Source of the DNA: Mogibacterium diversum
GTDB taxonomy: Bacteria > Bacillota > Clostridia > Peptostreptococcales > Anaerovoracaceae
Reading direction: 5' to 3'
NCBI RefSeq assembly: GCF_002998925.1
Contig: NZ_CP027228.1
Location: 1 to 64,000, forward strand
Length of the DNA stretch: 64,000 bases
A model generated the notes under the pieces. The model did not search any database, was not told where the DNA came from, and saw only the letters and a list, made by a program, of their open reading frames with translations. The translations under genes and the position numbers were made by a program. Of the stretch, positions 8,392-16,405 are shown piece by piece. Position 1 is the first letter of the stretch. Each line of letters opens with the position of its first letter.

Positions 8392-9169
8392 GAGTATAGG
8401 TGCGGCCTTCTGCGATGCAGCTGCGGTAATTGGTGGCAATGATAGACTAGGGATAGTCTGTGCTATGGATGTCGAGATGCAGGACCTACTGGAGCAGATG
8501 AGGGGCGTTTCGGTTGATGAAATTTACGGCTTTAAATTCTATGAAGGTATACTAGAACAGACTCAAGTGGTGCTAGTGAGATGCGGAATAGGCAAGGTTA
8601 ACGCAGCGAGAGGCACTCAGCTGATGATAGATAAGTACAGACCGAGCTACATAATCAACAGCGGGGTAGCTGGCGCGCTCAATACAGAGCTAAGGCCAAT
8701 GGACATCGTTGTTGGGAAGGATTTTATCCAGCACGACTTCGACCTCAGCCCAATCGGTTATGCGAAGGGCTGCCTAGCCACAGGAGATAGATCAAAGCCG
8801 ACAATCACCCAAGCAGACAGCGATATGGTGAAATTGCTTACTGATGTATCTGAAGTGGTTGCTAGAGAGTATGAAGAGGTCGTCAAGGTGCTTGTGGGTA
8901 GAATAGTGAGCGGTGATCAGTTTATCAACAGTCCGGAGGTTAAGGCGGAACTGAGGGACGATTTTGGTGGAGATGCGGCTGAGATGGAGGGAGCAGTTCT
9001 AGCATATGTTGCAAGCTGCGCAAATGTGCCTTGTGCAGTGCTAAGAGTAATTTCTGACATGGCAGATGGGACTAACAACGAGTCGTATGATGAATTCGAG
9101 AAGAAAGCATCAAAGCTATCTGCAGAGATAATAATAGAGCTGGCCAAACTAGCACCATCAAATCGCTAA
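8375..9169 (+). CDS. mtnN: 5'-methylthioadenosine/S-adenosylhomocysteine nucleosidase
   Basis: This enzyme removes adenine from methylthioadenosine and S-adenosylhomocysteine, producing the substrate of LuxS encoded just upstream. Expected active-site residues are present: E34 in AMDVEM, E205 in AEMEGA and D228 in ISDMADG. The ATG at 8375 was chosen because GGAGAAG (8361-8367) lies upstream at a usable distance. ATG 8381 is possible, and the track-like earlier ATG at 8357 precedes the ribosome-binding site. The N-terminus has about 25 extra residues before the usual family start (LGIVCAMD), which is mildly unusual. The luxS-mtnN order and overlap point to one operon ending at the hairpin at 9271. 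Confidence 0.92.
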   Translation: MTMKDKSIGAAFCDAAAVIGGNDRLGIVCAMDVEMQDLLEQMRGVSVDEIYGFKFYEGILEQTQVVLVRCGIGKVNAARGTQLMIDKYRPSYIINSGVAGALNTELRPMDIVVGKDFIQHDFDLSPIGYAKGCLATGDRSKPTITQADSDMVKLLTDVSEVVAREYEEVVKVLVGRIVSGDQFINSPEVKAELRDDFGGDAAEMEGAVLAYVASCANVPCAVLRVISDMADGTNNESYDEFEKKASKLSAEIIIELAKLAPSNR

Positions 9170-9270
9170 ACTAGCAATTTCTAACAACATAAATGATGCT
9201 TATCGTGCCTATATGACAAGTAAAGTGTATTAAGACCGAGTATAGAAGGTTTAAAGTACTAGTAATACGA

Positions 9271-9306
9271 GCAGTGACTACTTAAAGTCGCTGCTTTTTA
9301 TTTTTT
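9271..9306 (+). terminator. Terminator after luxS-mtnN
   Basis: GCAGTGACT (9271-9279) pairs with AGTCGCTGC (9286-9294) with one G-T wobble, then TTTTTATTTTTT. It lies about 100 bp after the mtnN stop in the 377-bp gap before cysK; nothing else is visible between the stop and the hairpin. Confidence 0.85.
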
Positions 9307-9370
9307 GTAATTTGAATGGCAAGAAAGAAAGCAGAAGTGCAGGTACGGAAACAAAAACATAATTTTACAG

Positions 9371-9399
9371 TTGACAAAGCAAATAGATACGAATATAAT
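9371..9399 (+). promoter_or_regulatory. Consensus promoter of cysK
   Basis: TTGACA (9371-9376) and TATAAT (9394-9399) match the sigma-A consensus at every position with a 17-bp spacer. Transcription would begin near 9406, giving a leader of about 140 nt before cysK. Confidence 0.85.
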
Positions 9400-9546
9400 C
9401 TACTTAGCTACCAAGTAAGTAGTTAATAAAGTGAATCAAAAAAAGATTTACTTTATTAGATGAAGATTTTAACTAGAGAAGAATATCGATTGATGACAAT
9501 GATTGTTATTGATCTTTTTATGAGAAACTGAAAGGAAGGTTACATC
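9400..9546 (+). promoter_or_regulatory. Structured cysK leader
   Basis: Two inverted repeats lie just after the promoter. CTACTTA/TAAGTAG (9400-9422) overlaps the start of transcription and may be an operator. A 13-bp stem (AATAAAGTGAATC at 9425-9437 with 9445-9457) has an A7 loop. Further on, a 12-codon reading frame (9493-9531, MTMIVIDLFMRN) ends 15 bp before the cysK ATG and contains an interrupted dyad TGACAATnATTGTTA. A perfect promoter with such a leader suggests control by a repressor or by RNA structure. I recognise no known riboswitch or T-box sequence here. Confidence 0.45.
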
Positions 9547-10479
9547 ATGGCTAACATTTATACTTCTGCTGATCAGCTAATCGGCAAGACACCACTTCTT
9601 GAACTTACAAGAATCGAAGAAGAGCTTGGACTTAAGGCTAGGGTTTTCGCTAAGCTTGAGTATTTTAACCCAGCTGGCTCTGTTAAGGATAGAATCGCTA
9701 AGAGAATGATTGAGGATGCGGAGGCTAGTGGCAAGCTTAAGCCTGGTGCAACCGTTATCGAACCAACTTCTGGCAATACCGGTATTGGGCTCGCTGCTGT
9801 AGCTGCAGCAAAGGGCTATAAAACTATAATAGTTATGCCTGAGACTATGTCTGTAGAGAGAAGGCAGCTTATGAAGGCATACGGTGCGGAGCTTGTTCTG
9901 ACCGAAGGAGCAAAGGGCATGAAAGGAGCTATCGCTAAGGCTGAGGAGATTGCAGCAGAGACAGAGAATAGCTATATACCAGGACAGTTCGTCAATCCAT
10001 CTAACCCTGCAGCTCACAGGGATACTACTGGACCTGAGATCTGGGAAGATACAGATGGAAAGGTTGATTACTTTGTAGCTGGAGTAGGAACTGGTGGTAC
10101 TGTAACAGGTGTTGGAGAGTATCTAAAATCTAAGAAAAGCGATGTAAAGGTTGTTGCTGTTGAGCCTGAGGCATCACAGACTCTCGCAAAGGGTGAAGCT
10201 GCACCTCACAAGATTCAGGGAATCGGTGCGGGGTTTGTGCCTGAAACTCTTAACACACATATATATGACGAGATAATTCCTGTTACTAATGAGGATGCTT
10301 TTGAAACTGGTAGATTAATAGGACATAAACAAGGCGTACTGGTTGGAATTTCTTCTGGTGCAGCATTATGGGCAGCTATCGAGCTTGCTAAGAAGTCAGA
10401 AAATGAAGGCAAGAATATCGTAGTTCTATTGCCTGATACAGGAGATAGATATCTATCGACACCGCTATTTCAGGAATAA
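9547..10479 (+). CDS. cysK: Cysteine synthase A (O-acetylserine thiol-lyase)
   Basis: CysK makes cysteine from O-acetylserine and sulfide using PLP. The 310-residue length is typical. The PLP lysine is K47 in GSVKDR, the substrate loop is TSGNTG (74-79), and the phosphate-binding glycine loop is GTGGT at about 180-184. The C-terminal SSGAALWAA segment is also conserved. GAAAGGAAGG precedes the ATG. It sits behind a perfect promoter and is followed by an Rrf2-family regulator gene. That neighbourhood recalls the functional CymR-CysK link in Bacillus, though here the regulator has cysteines like IscR. Confidence 0.95.
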   Translation: MANIYTSADQLIGKTPLLELTRIEEELGLKARVFAKLEYFNPAGSVKDRIAKRMIEDAEASGKLKPGATVIEPTSGNTGIGLAAVAAAKGYKTIIVMPETMSVERRQLMKAYGAELVLTEGAKGMKGAIAKAEEIAAETENSYIPGQFVNPSNPAAHRDTTGPEIWEDTDGKVDYFVAGVGTGGTVTGVGEYLKSKKSDVKVVAVEPEASQTLAKGEAAPHKIQGIGAGFVPETLNTHIYDEIIPVTNEDAFETGRLIGHKQGVLVGISSGAALWAAIELAKKSENEGKNIVVLLPDTGDRYLSTPLFQE

Positions 10480-10522
10480 TAGCTGATTGACATATCATAA
10501 ATTATAGAGAAAATTATTATGG

Positions 10523-10557
10523 AAATGCGGGGCTAGACATTTTTGTCCCGCATTTTT
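10523..10557 (+). terminator. Terminator after cysK
   Basis: AAATGCGGG (10523-10531) pairs with CCCGCATTT (10547-10555), followed by a short T-run. A 15-nt loop has some internal pairing. It separates cysK from the Rrf2-type gene. Confidence 0.75.
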
Positions 10558-10613
10558 GCGTTTCATGTAAACTTAATGTAAAATGTAATGGATTTAGAAA
10601 ATAGGAGGAAACT

Positions 10614-11042
10614 GTGTTAGTCTCAACGAGAGGAAGATATGCCATAAGGGTGATGATTGACCTTGCCGAACATATGAATGGTAAATACATACCTATGAAG
10701 GAAATTGCCGATAGACAAGACGTGTCGCTTAAGTATATGACTAAAATTATGCAGGCTCTGACTAAATCAGGTATGCTCGATGGACAGCATGGCAAAGGCG
10801 GAGGATATAAGCTTAACAGAGACCCTGAGGAGTATCGCGTCGGCGATATACTTAGGTTAACGGAAGGCACTCTTGCCCCAGTCGCTTGTATAGATGAGAC
10901 AGATTGCAAGTGTGACAGGTCCTTCGAGTGTCGGACAAGACCGATGTGGAATGAGCTTGACAAGTTGATTAGTGAATATTTAGATGGAATAACTATAGCT
11001 GATTTGATGGAGGGGAATACCGCAGATAACTACGTCATCTGA
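10614..11042 (+). CDS. Rrf2 family transcriptional regulator (IscR/CymR-like)
   Basis: The 142-residue winged-helix protein begins MLVSTRGRYAIRVMIDLA and has the GKGGGYKL wing typical of Rrf2 proteins. Four cysteines cluster in the middle (C92, C98, C100, C106), close to the IscR positions for a 2Fe-2S cluster. Bacillus CymR lacks such a cluster. It may therefore sense Fe-S or sulfur status. The start is GTG with AGGAGGA about 5 bp upstream. It lies directly after cysK but beyond a terminator, so it has its own promoter in the AT-rich 56-bp gap. Target genes are not shown by the sequence; cysK is the natural candidate. Confidence 0.85.
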   Translation: MLVSTRGRYAIRVMIDLAEHMNGKYIPMKEIADRQDVSLKYMTKIMQALTKSGMLDGQHGKGGGYKLNRDPEEYRVGDILRLTEGTLAPVACIDETDCKCDRSFECRTRPMWNELDKLISEYLDGITIADLMEGNTADNYVI

Positions 11043-11065
11043 TGTAGTGCGGAGCAACGCTTTAT

Positions 11066-11758
11066 ATGAACGCGATAATTTGTGATGATAACGCCAGAGA
11101 ACGTGAGTGGTGCCACAAGGAACTGCTCAAGAATAAAGGCAGCTTTGAAGACGGTTTGGAAGTGCTTGAGTATGAGTCAGGCAACGAACTACTATTTAAG
11201 TATCCTGACTTAGAAATAGGGATTGATATCGTATTCCTGGACATCATGATGCCGGGACCAGACGGCATTACTGTAGCAAAGAAGCTACGTGAGATGAACT
11301 ATGGTGGTGAGATTGTTTTCTTTACAGGTACTATAGACTATGCTGTTAATGGTTATGACTATGAAGCACTCGCATATCTGATAAAAGGAAAGACTTCATC
11401 TGAGAGGTTTAGCGAGGTAATAAGTCATTTCCTCATTCGTAAGAGTGAGCGAAGCGGTGAAGTTATCATTCTTAGATGCGCTGGAGAGACAAGAGTAATC
11501 AACCTATCGGCAATTAAATATTTCGAGGTGTATAAAAGGCTTACAACAGTGTATTACGGTGATTCGAAATTTAGTTTTTATTCACCTTTAGCTAAACTTA
11601 GCGAAGAACTTGAGGGAAAGAACTTCGTTCGTGTACATAGAGCGTATCTTGTCAATGCTGATTATATTTCCAAGAAGACTATGAGAGATGTGACGCTTCG
11701 CGACGGAACAGTGCTTCCAGCGGGCAGAAACTATATCAAGAAGATAAAAGAAGATTAA
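11066..11758 (+). CDS. LytTR-type response regulator without an adjacent kinase
   Basis: The 230-residue protein has an N-terminal receiver domain (acidic D7/D8, phosphorylated D59 in FLDIMMPG, T88, K107) and a C-terminal LytTR DNA-binding domain (from about residue 135, including FVRVHRAYLVN). The arrangement is that of AgrA/LytR-type regulators of surface, toxin or competence genes. No sensor kinase gene is next to it, so it is an orphan here. The ribosome-binding site is poor (CGGAG 12 nt upstream). The next gene, a secreted serine-rich protein, begins 4 bp after the stop, suggesting co-transcription and possibly a regulator-target pair. Confidence 0.88.
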   Translation: MNAIICDDNAREREWCHKELLKNKGSFEDGLEVLEYESGNELLFKYPDLEIGIDIVFLDIMMPGPDGITVAKKLREMNYGGEIVFFTGTIDYAVNGYDYEALAYLIKGKTSSERFSEVISHFLIRKSERSGEVIILRCAGETRVINLSAIKYFEVYKRLTTVYYGDSKFSFYSPLAKLSEELEGKNFVRVHRAYLVNADYISKKTMRDVTLRDGTVLPAGRNYIKKIKED

Positions 11759-11762
11759 AAAG

Positions 11763-12791
11763 ATGTGTAATAATAGGAAATTGAACAAAAATAATACTAG
11801 TATGCGACGGCGAGCGGATACTGTAGTGCGCATTTTAGTGATGTGCTTGCTTTTAATGCTTTATAGCATGAATGTTTTCGCACTTGAAGGTGATTCCGAT
11901 AGGCCTCTGGCGCTTGATGAAAACGGATTGCTAGAGAATCGCGTGGAAGGTGAGACCGTTAATCCTGATGCTTATCTAGAAACAACAGGTGATAGGGCAA
12001 ACAACAACACGAATAACGAGCATGTAATACATGTGACTAAGAACGGAGTTACCTACACCATTGGGTATGCTCTGAATAGCTCTACTATTTTACCAGAAGA
12101 AATAAGTGGTATGGATAGTGACCAAGCTCTGGAATACATTGCCAATAAAAGCATGACTTTCTATACAGACAGAAATGCTACGGTTATACCGGATATAGTG
12201 TTTGGCAAGGACTACTTCGTGAGAGTCAATGGGTTGACCCACGTAACTCCGGATACACTACGCGGAAGCTATAGGCTAGAAATTGCCAACAACAGCGGAT
12301 TTAATAATGCAGCAACGACTACAGTTACCATCGGAAATAGCGGTAATGGCGGAAATGGTGGTAGCGGTGGAAACACTGGTGCAGGCAACGAGGATAGAAC
12401 AAACACAAATGGACATAGCACTGCTACAAACGTGGTTCAAAGCTTAGCTAGAAGAATATCTTCGGGTACAAAAGTTAGAGGTGCGAACAGAGCTCCGTCA
12501 GCAGCAAGAGCGCATCAAGTAAATCAAAATGCTATCTCGGATTCAAGCAATGCTAGTGCAGCAAATAGTGCAAATAATTCTAGTGAATCAAGTCGTTCAA
12601 GCGCAAGTGCAGCGGGGCACGGTTCGGGCAGTGCTGGAAGCGGAATAGCTTCAAGCAGAACTGTAGAAACTGTAACAAATGCAGCGACTGCTGGAGCTGG
12701 AGCTGGATCAGTTTGGCTCGCAGTCCTTATAATATCCGACATAAAACTACTTCTGTGGTATAAGAAACTTAAAGAAGCTAAGAGAAAGTAA
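11763..12791 (+). CDS. Secreted, membrane-anchored Ser/Asn/Gly-rich protein of unknown function
   Basis: I do not recognise the family. The 342-residue protein has a signal peptide (hydrophobic segment about residues 22-41). A globular part of about 150 residues follows (VIHVTKNGVTYTIGYALNS). Then comes a low-complexity stretch rich in Gly, Asn, Ser and Ala (about 195-310) and finally one hydrophobic helix with a Lys-rich tail (WYKKLKEAKRK). It is probably displayed outside with a C-terminal membrane anchor; there is no sortase motif. The ATG at 11763 has a weak ribosome-binding site, and ATG at 11802 (MRRRADTV) would give a more usual signal peptide. It follows the LytTR regulator by 4 bp. 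Confidence 0.7.
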   Translation: MCNNRKLNKNNTSMRRRADTVVRILVMCLLLMLYSMNVFALEGDSDRPLALDENGLLENRVEGETVNPDAYLETTGDRANNNTNNEHVIHVTKNGVTYTIGYALNSSTILPEEISGMDSDQALEYIANKSMTFYTDRNATVIPDIVFGKDYFVRVNGLTHVTPDTLRGSYRLEIANNSGFNNAATTTVTIGNSGNGGNGGSGGNTGAGNEDRTNTNGHSTATNVVQSLARRISSGTKVRGANRAPSAARAHQVNQNAISDSSNASAANSANNSSESSRSSASAAGHGSGSAGSGIASSRTVETVTNAATAGAGAGSVWLAVLIISDIKLLLWYKKLKEAKRK

Positions 12792-12824
12792 GCTCTATAA
12801 AGAGCGTTTGTAGGAGATAATTAG

Positions 12825-12977
12825 ATGTTACTTAAGATAACTATATGGGCGATTTTTGCGGTAGCGATAGCCGTCAAAATATATACCAAGAAACGCGTTC
12901 AGAATATCGATGGATTCGGTGGCATAACCACGCGGGACGAAATCGATAGAGCTAAGCGATGTGCAGATAGCAAATAG
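12825..12977 (+). CDS. Small single-span membrane protein, 50 residues, unknown
   Basis: The reading frame MLLKITIWAIFAVAIAVKIY has one N-terminal membrane helix and then a basic and polar cytoplasmic tail (TKKRVQNIDG and onward). AGGAGA lies 7 nt before the ATG. It is the last gene before a strong terminator, in the run LytTR regulator, surface protein, this gene. The good ribosome-binding site and the position support a real gene. No function is suggested by the sequence. Confidence 0.6.
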   Translation: MLLKITIWAIFAVAIAVKIYTKKRVQNIDGFGGITTRDEIDRAKRCADSK

Positions 12978-13000
12978 TGGATAAGACACTGAAATACAAG

Positions 13001-13038
13001 CCGACCATGAATGTGTATCATGGTCGGTTTTTATTTAG
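13001..13038 (+). terminator. Terminator after the LytTR/surface protein operon
   Basis: CCGACCATGA (13001-13010) pairs perfectly with TCATGGTCGG (13018-13027), followed by TTTTTATTT. It separates the preceding operon from the feo promoter. Confidence 0.9.
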
Positions 13039-13077
13039 AAACATAAGCTAAAATTCGATAAAACTAACCGTTTTTGG

Positions 13078-13172
13078 TTGACAAAATAATATGGTTAATG
13101 TACACTAATTTAAGTTAAGAATGCCTAACACGATGTTAGCTAATTTAACTGACAGCGCGGCTTTGTACCGCG
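13078..13172 (+). promoter_or_regulatory. feo promoter with nested inverted repeats
   Basis: TTGACA (13078-13083) and TACACT (13101-13106) are 17 bp apart. Just downstream is a nested dyad centred at 13132: AGTTAA/TTAACT (13113-13118, 13145-13150) outside CTAAC/GTTAG (13125-13129, 13135-13139). It covers the predicted transcription start, as an iron repressor operator would. CCTAAC...GTTAG half-sites resemble DtxR/MntR-type boxes more than Fur boxes. A second short hairpin CGCGG/CCGCG (13156-13172) follows. Assignment to a regulator is inference. Confidence 0.55.
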
Positions 13173-13202
13173 TATTTTAATTAGTGGAGGAGGAGATGCA
13201 GT

Positions 13203-13415
13203 ATGATTCCAATCACACTTGTTAACCAGGGAGAACTTGTTACAGTCAAAAAGATAACTGGTAGCGATGCTATTAGACAGCACCTCGCAGAACTAGGATT
13301 TGTAGTGGATGCGGATGTGATGGTTGTAAGTGCGTTCAACGGAAACGTTATCTTACAGGTTCACGGAGCGAAGATTGCACTCAATGAATCAATGGCAAGA
13401 CGAATTATGGTATAG
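13203..13415 (+). CDS. feoA: FeoA-type ferrous iron transport protein (first copy)
   Basis: The 70-residue SH3-like FeoA domain protein contains the typical LAELGFVVDADVMVVS segment and a final ARRIMV. FeoA is a small cytoplasmic partner of the FeoB transporter. GGAGGAGGA precedes the ATG. It is first in the operon feoA-feoA-feoB; the two FeoA copies are diverged from each other, as is common in Clostridia. Confidence 0.9.
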   Translation: MIPITLVNQGELVTVKKITGSDAIRQHLAELGFVVDADVMVVSAFNGNVILQVHGAKIALNESMARRIMV

Positions 13416-13478
13416 CATGGCTATCGATGGATAATTCTTCAGCAAATAAAAGATTTTATTTTTAAGGAGGAGAACAAC

Positions 13479-13721
13479 ATGGCAACTCAGATGGGAACTC
13501 TTAATAATGTTAGAGTTGGTAAGACTGCTACTATTAAGAAAATCAACGGTGCCGGAGCAGTAAAGCGCAGAATCATGGATATGGGACTCACTAAGGGAAC
13601 TGATGTCTTTGTGAGAAAAGTTGCGCCTCTTGGTGACCCAATCGAGCTAACTATCAGAGGCTACGAGCTTTCTGTTAGAAAGGCTGATGCGGCTTTGATT
13701 GATGTTGAGATAGAAGATTAA
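13479..13721 (+). CDS. feoA: FeoA-type ferrous iron transport protein (second copy)
   Basis: The 80-residue FeoA domain protein has IMDMGLTKGTDVFVRKVAPLGDP followed by IELTIRGYELSVRK, which is closer to the textbook FeoA pattern than the first copy. AAGGAGGAG lies upstream of the ATG. It lies 63 bp after the first feoA and 92 bp before feoB. It probably binds FeoB and influences its GTPase or pore; its precise role is unsettled in the family. Confidence 0.92.
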   Translation: MATQMGTLNNVRVGKTATIKKINGAGAVKRRIMDMGLTKGTDVFVRKVAPLGDPIELTIRGYELSVRKADAALIDVEIED

Positions 13722-13813
13722 TCTATAGTGATTGCCGCTTCTATATTTTTTAAGTATCGATTAGTTGAATTGAACTAACTATATATTAAGTACCGTGAAA
13801 GGAGTGTACTAAC

Positions 13814-15970
13814 ATGTCACTTAAGATCGCCCTCGCGGGTAATCCTAACTGTGGTAAAACCACATTGTTTAATGCTTTGACTGGTTCAGCGCAGTACGTT
13901 GGTAACTGGCCAGGTGTAACTGTTGAGAAGAAAGACGGAAAACTACGTGGACATAAGGACGTAATCGTTCAGGACCTTCCTGGAATTTATTCTCTTTCTC
14001 CATACACACTAGAGGAAGTTGTTACAAGAAACTATCTAGTCAATGAGAAGCCTGATGCTATTATCAATATCATCGACGGAACTAATCTAGAGAGAAACCT
14101 ATACCTAACGACGCAGCTACTCGAGCTCAACATACCTGTTGTAATCGCAGTTAACATGATGGACCTAGTTGAAAAGAACGGAGACACCATCAATCTGGAT
14201 AAGCTCAGTGAAGAACTAGGATGTGCTGTTCTTCCAATCAGTGCGCTTAAGGGATCTGGCTCCAAGGAGCTAATCAAGAAAGCGCTGGAGGTTGCAGAAG
14301 CTCATCAGCCTGGAGAACTTCCACACGTATTCAACGGATCGGTTGAGCACGCAATCGCTCACATTGAAGAATCCATTGAGAAGATTGTAAGTAAGGAAAA
14401 TCTCAGATGGTATGCAATCAAGCTATTTGAGAGAGATGAGAAGATTGTTGAAGAACTGGCACTTGATGCAGAGCTCAGCAAGCATATCGAAGAGCACATT
14501 GCGGACTGTGAAGCAGAGCTTGATGATGATGCTGAGAGTATCGTTATCAACCAGAGATACGCATATATCAATAAGGTAGCGCCTAAGGCTATGACCAAGA
14601 AGGCAAACCATGAAAAGCTCTCGACTTCAGATAAGATAGACAGAATAGTTACTAACAGGCTTTTGGCTCTTCCAATCTTCGTAGCAATCATGTACCTAGT
14701 GTACTGGCTAGCTATTTCTAAGATTGGTACGCCTCTAACTGACTGGGCTAACGACACACTGTTCGATGGATGGGTTAAACCAGGTGTCAAGACAGGCCTT
14801 GAGAGCCTCGGAGCATCCGGATGGGTTGTTTCCCTCGTAGTAGACGGTGTTATAAACGGTGTCGGATCTGTACTCGGATTCACTCCGCAGATGGCATGCG
14901 TATTCCTCTGCCTATCAATCCTCGAGGATTGTGGATATATGGCGAGAGTTGCATTCATCATGGACAGAATCTTTAGAAGATTTGGACTATCTGGTAAGTC
15001 ATTCATTCCTTTCCTCATCTCATCTGGATGCGGAGTACCTGGAATCATGGCAACTAGAACTATCGAGAACGAGAAGGATCGTCGTATGACGATGATGACT
15101 ACCACGGCGATTCCGTGTGGAGCTAAGCTTCCTGTAATCGCAACGATTTCTGCTTACATCTTAGGTAACAAATGGTGGGTAGCACCTCTGATGTACTTCG
15201 TTGGAATCGGAATAGTTATCTGCTCTTGTATCATCCTCAAGAAGACTAAGCAGTTCGCAGGAGACCCAGCACCATTCATCATGGAGCTTCCTAACTATCA
15301 TATTCCTTCGGCAAAGGGTGTACTCATCCACGTATGGGAGAGAGTATGGGCATTCGTTAAGAAGGCCGGAACAATCCTGTTCCTATGCGTAGTAGTAATG
15401 TGGGTTCTCTCAAGCTATGGATTCAGCCACGGTTCATTCGGAGCTGTTGATGCTAAGGACAGCTTGATGGCAGATATCGGTGGTGCAGTTGCATTCATCT
15501 TCAAGCCACTTGGATTCGGAACATGGCAGGCAGTTGCAAGTTCGGTTTCAGGATTCGTTGCTAAGGAAGGAATCGTTTCCACGATGGGAGTTCTGTCCGG
15601 ACTCGGAGCAATTGAAAACTACAACGCTTCGATGAGAACAGCATTCGATGCATTCTTCCCAACCACAATAGCAGCTATCTCATTCTTGATGTTCAACCTG
15701 TTTGACTCACCTTGTCTCGCCGCAATATCGACAGTTGCTAAAGAGATGAACAACAGAAATCACTTCTGGCATACGATCATCTTCCAGAACGTTTCTGCAT
15801 ATCTATTTGCATTAGTTGTATATCAGCTAGTTGGACTTGCAATCGGTGAGGTTGCATTCGGTGTATGGACTGTAGTAGCGGCAGTAATCGCAGTCTTCGT
15901 ACTGTATCTGTTATTCAGACCAGATCCAAACAAGAAGAGAATGCTAGACGGTTCGGAAGGCGCAAAGTAA
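13814..15970 (+). CDS. feoB: Ferrous iron transporter FeoB
   Basis: FeoB takes up Fe(II) across the membrane. The 718-residue protein has an N-terminal G domain (G1 GNPNCGKTT at 8-16, G3 DLPG, G4 NMMD). A helical GDI-like linker runs to about residue 275. A polytopic membrane part follows with two gate repeats containing cysteines (SGCGVPGIMATRT; DSPCLAA). Length and order are complete. GAAAGGAG precedes the ATG. Codons are strongly biased and uniform, suggesting good expression. The operon continues with small membrane and HMA proteins. Confidence 0.96.
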   Translation: MSLKIALAGNPNCGKTTLFNALTGSAQYVGNWPGVTVEKKDGKLRGHKDVIVQDLPGIYSLSPYTLEEVVTRNYLVNEKPDAIINIIDGTNLERNLYLTTQLLELNIPVVIAVNMMDLVEKNGDTINLDKLSEELGCAVLPISALKGSGSKELIKKALEVAEAHQPGELPHVFNGSVEHAIAHIEESIEKIVSKENLRWYAIKLFERDEKIVEELALDAELSKHIEEHIADCEAELDDDAESIVINQRYAYINKVAPKAMTKKANHEKLSTSDKIDRIVTNRLLALPIFVAIMYLVYWLAISKIGTPLTDWANDTLFDGWVKPGVKTGLESLGASGWVVSLVVDGVINGVGSVLGFTPQMACVFLCLSILEDCGYMARVAFIMDRIFRRFGLSGKSFIPFLISSGCGVPGIMATRTIENEKDRRMTMMTTTAIPCGAKLPVIATISAYILGNKWWVAPLMYFVGIGIVICSCIILKKTKQFAGDPAPFIMELPNYHIPSAKGVLIHVWERVWAFVKKAGTILFLCVVVMWVLSSYGFSHGSFGAVDAKDSLMADIGGAVAFIFKPLGFGTWQAVASSVSGFVAKEGIVSTMGVLSGLGAIENYNASMRTAFDAFFPTTIAAISFLMFNLFDSPCLAAISTVAKEMNNRNHFWHTIIFQNVSAYLFALVVYQLVGLAIGEVAFGVWTVVAAVIAVFVLYLLFRPDPNKKRMLDGSEGAK

Positions 15971-16043
15971 CCAAATAAAACGAAAGTATAGCTTGAGCGA
16001 GTATTATTACTTGCTCAGGCTATGATTATAGGAAGGGTATGAG

Positions 16044-16130
16044 ATGAATTTAGTAGATGTAATTGTACTCTCTCTGGTTGCTGTAATATTTATAGGGGCT
16101 GTGAAGGTGCTGATTAGCTTCTTCAAATAA
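16044..16130 (+). CDS. 28-residue membrane peptide resembling the FeoB-associated protein without its Cys tail
   Basis: MNLVDVIVLSLVAVIFIGAV is followed by a short tail ending in FFK. Its start matches that of the next small gene (MNVIDIIVVAVVAVIAF), but it stops where the cysteine-rich tail would begin. GGAAGGG lies 6 bp upstream of the ATG. It lies between feoB and the Cys-rich protein gene. It may be a tandem duplicate reduced to its membrane helix. Confidence 0.6.
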   Translation: MNLVDVIVLSLVAVIFIGAVKVLISFFK

Positions 16131-16183
16131 ACGTATAAACGTCACAGAGACGAGTTAGAATAAACTTACGGGGAGGTAGAGAT

Positions 16184-16354
16184 ATGAACGTAATTGATAT
16201 TATTGTCGTTGCCGTTGTTGCTGTAATAGCTTTCTTTATCATCAGAGATGTTGTAAAGAAGCGCAAGGCTGGTATCACAAGCTGTGGCTGCGGAAGCGGT
16301 TGTAGCGGCTGTTCAGGCTGTAGTTCTCATCCTCATACTGAGGAAGACAAGTAG
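16184..16354 (+). CDS. FeoB-associated Cys-rich membrane protein
   Basis: The 56-residue protein has one N-terminal membrane helix, a short basic stretch and a tail TSCGCGSGCSGCSGCSSHPH with six cysteines and two histidines. This matches the FeoB-associated Cys-rich membrane protein family (PF12669), which occurs next to feoB in Firmicutes and is thought to assist iron handling at the inner face of the membrane. GGGAGG precedes the ATG. It follows feoB and a Cys-less relative. Confidence 0.85.
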   Translation: MNVIDIIVVAVVAVIAFFIIRDVVKKRKAGITSCGCGSGCSGCSGCSSHPHTEEDK

Positions 16355-16405
16355 GGCGCTAGGAAATTTTACCAGCACTTAAGATTAGAATAGGGGGTGC
16401 GTGAC

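Noticed and set aside
14359..15105. Minus-strand 248-residue open frame inside feoB
   Set aside because: It is antisense to a well-conserved gene, has no ribosome-binding site and shows low-complexity Ser-rich content typical of shadow frames.
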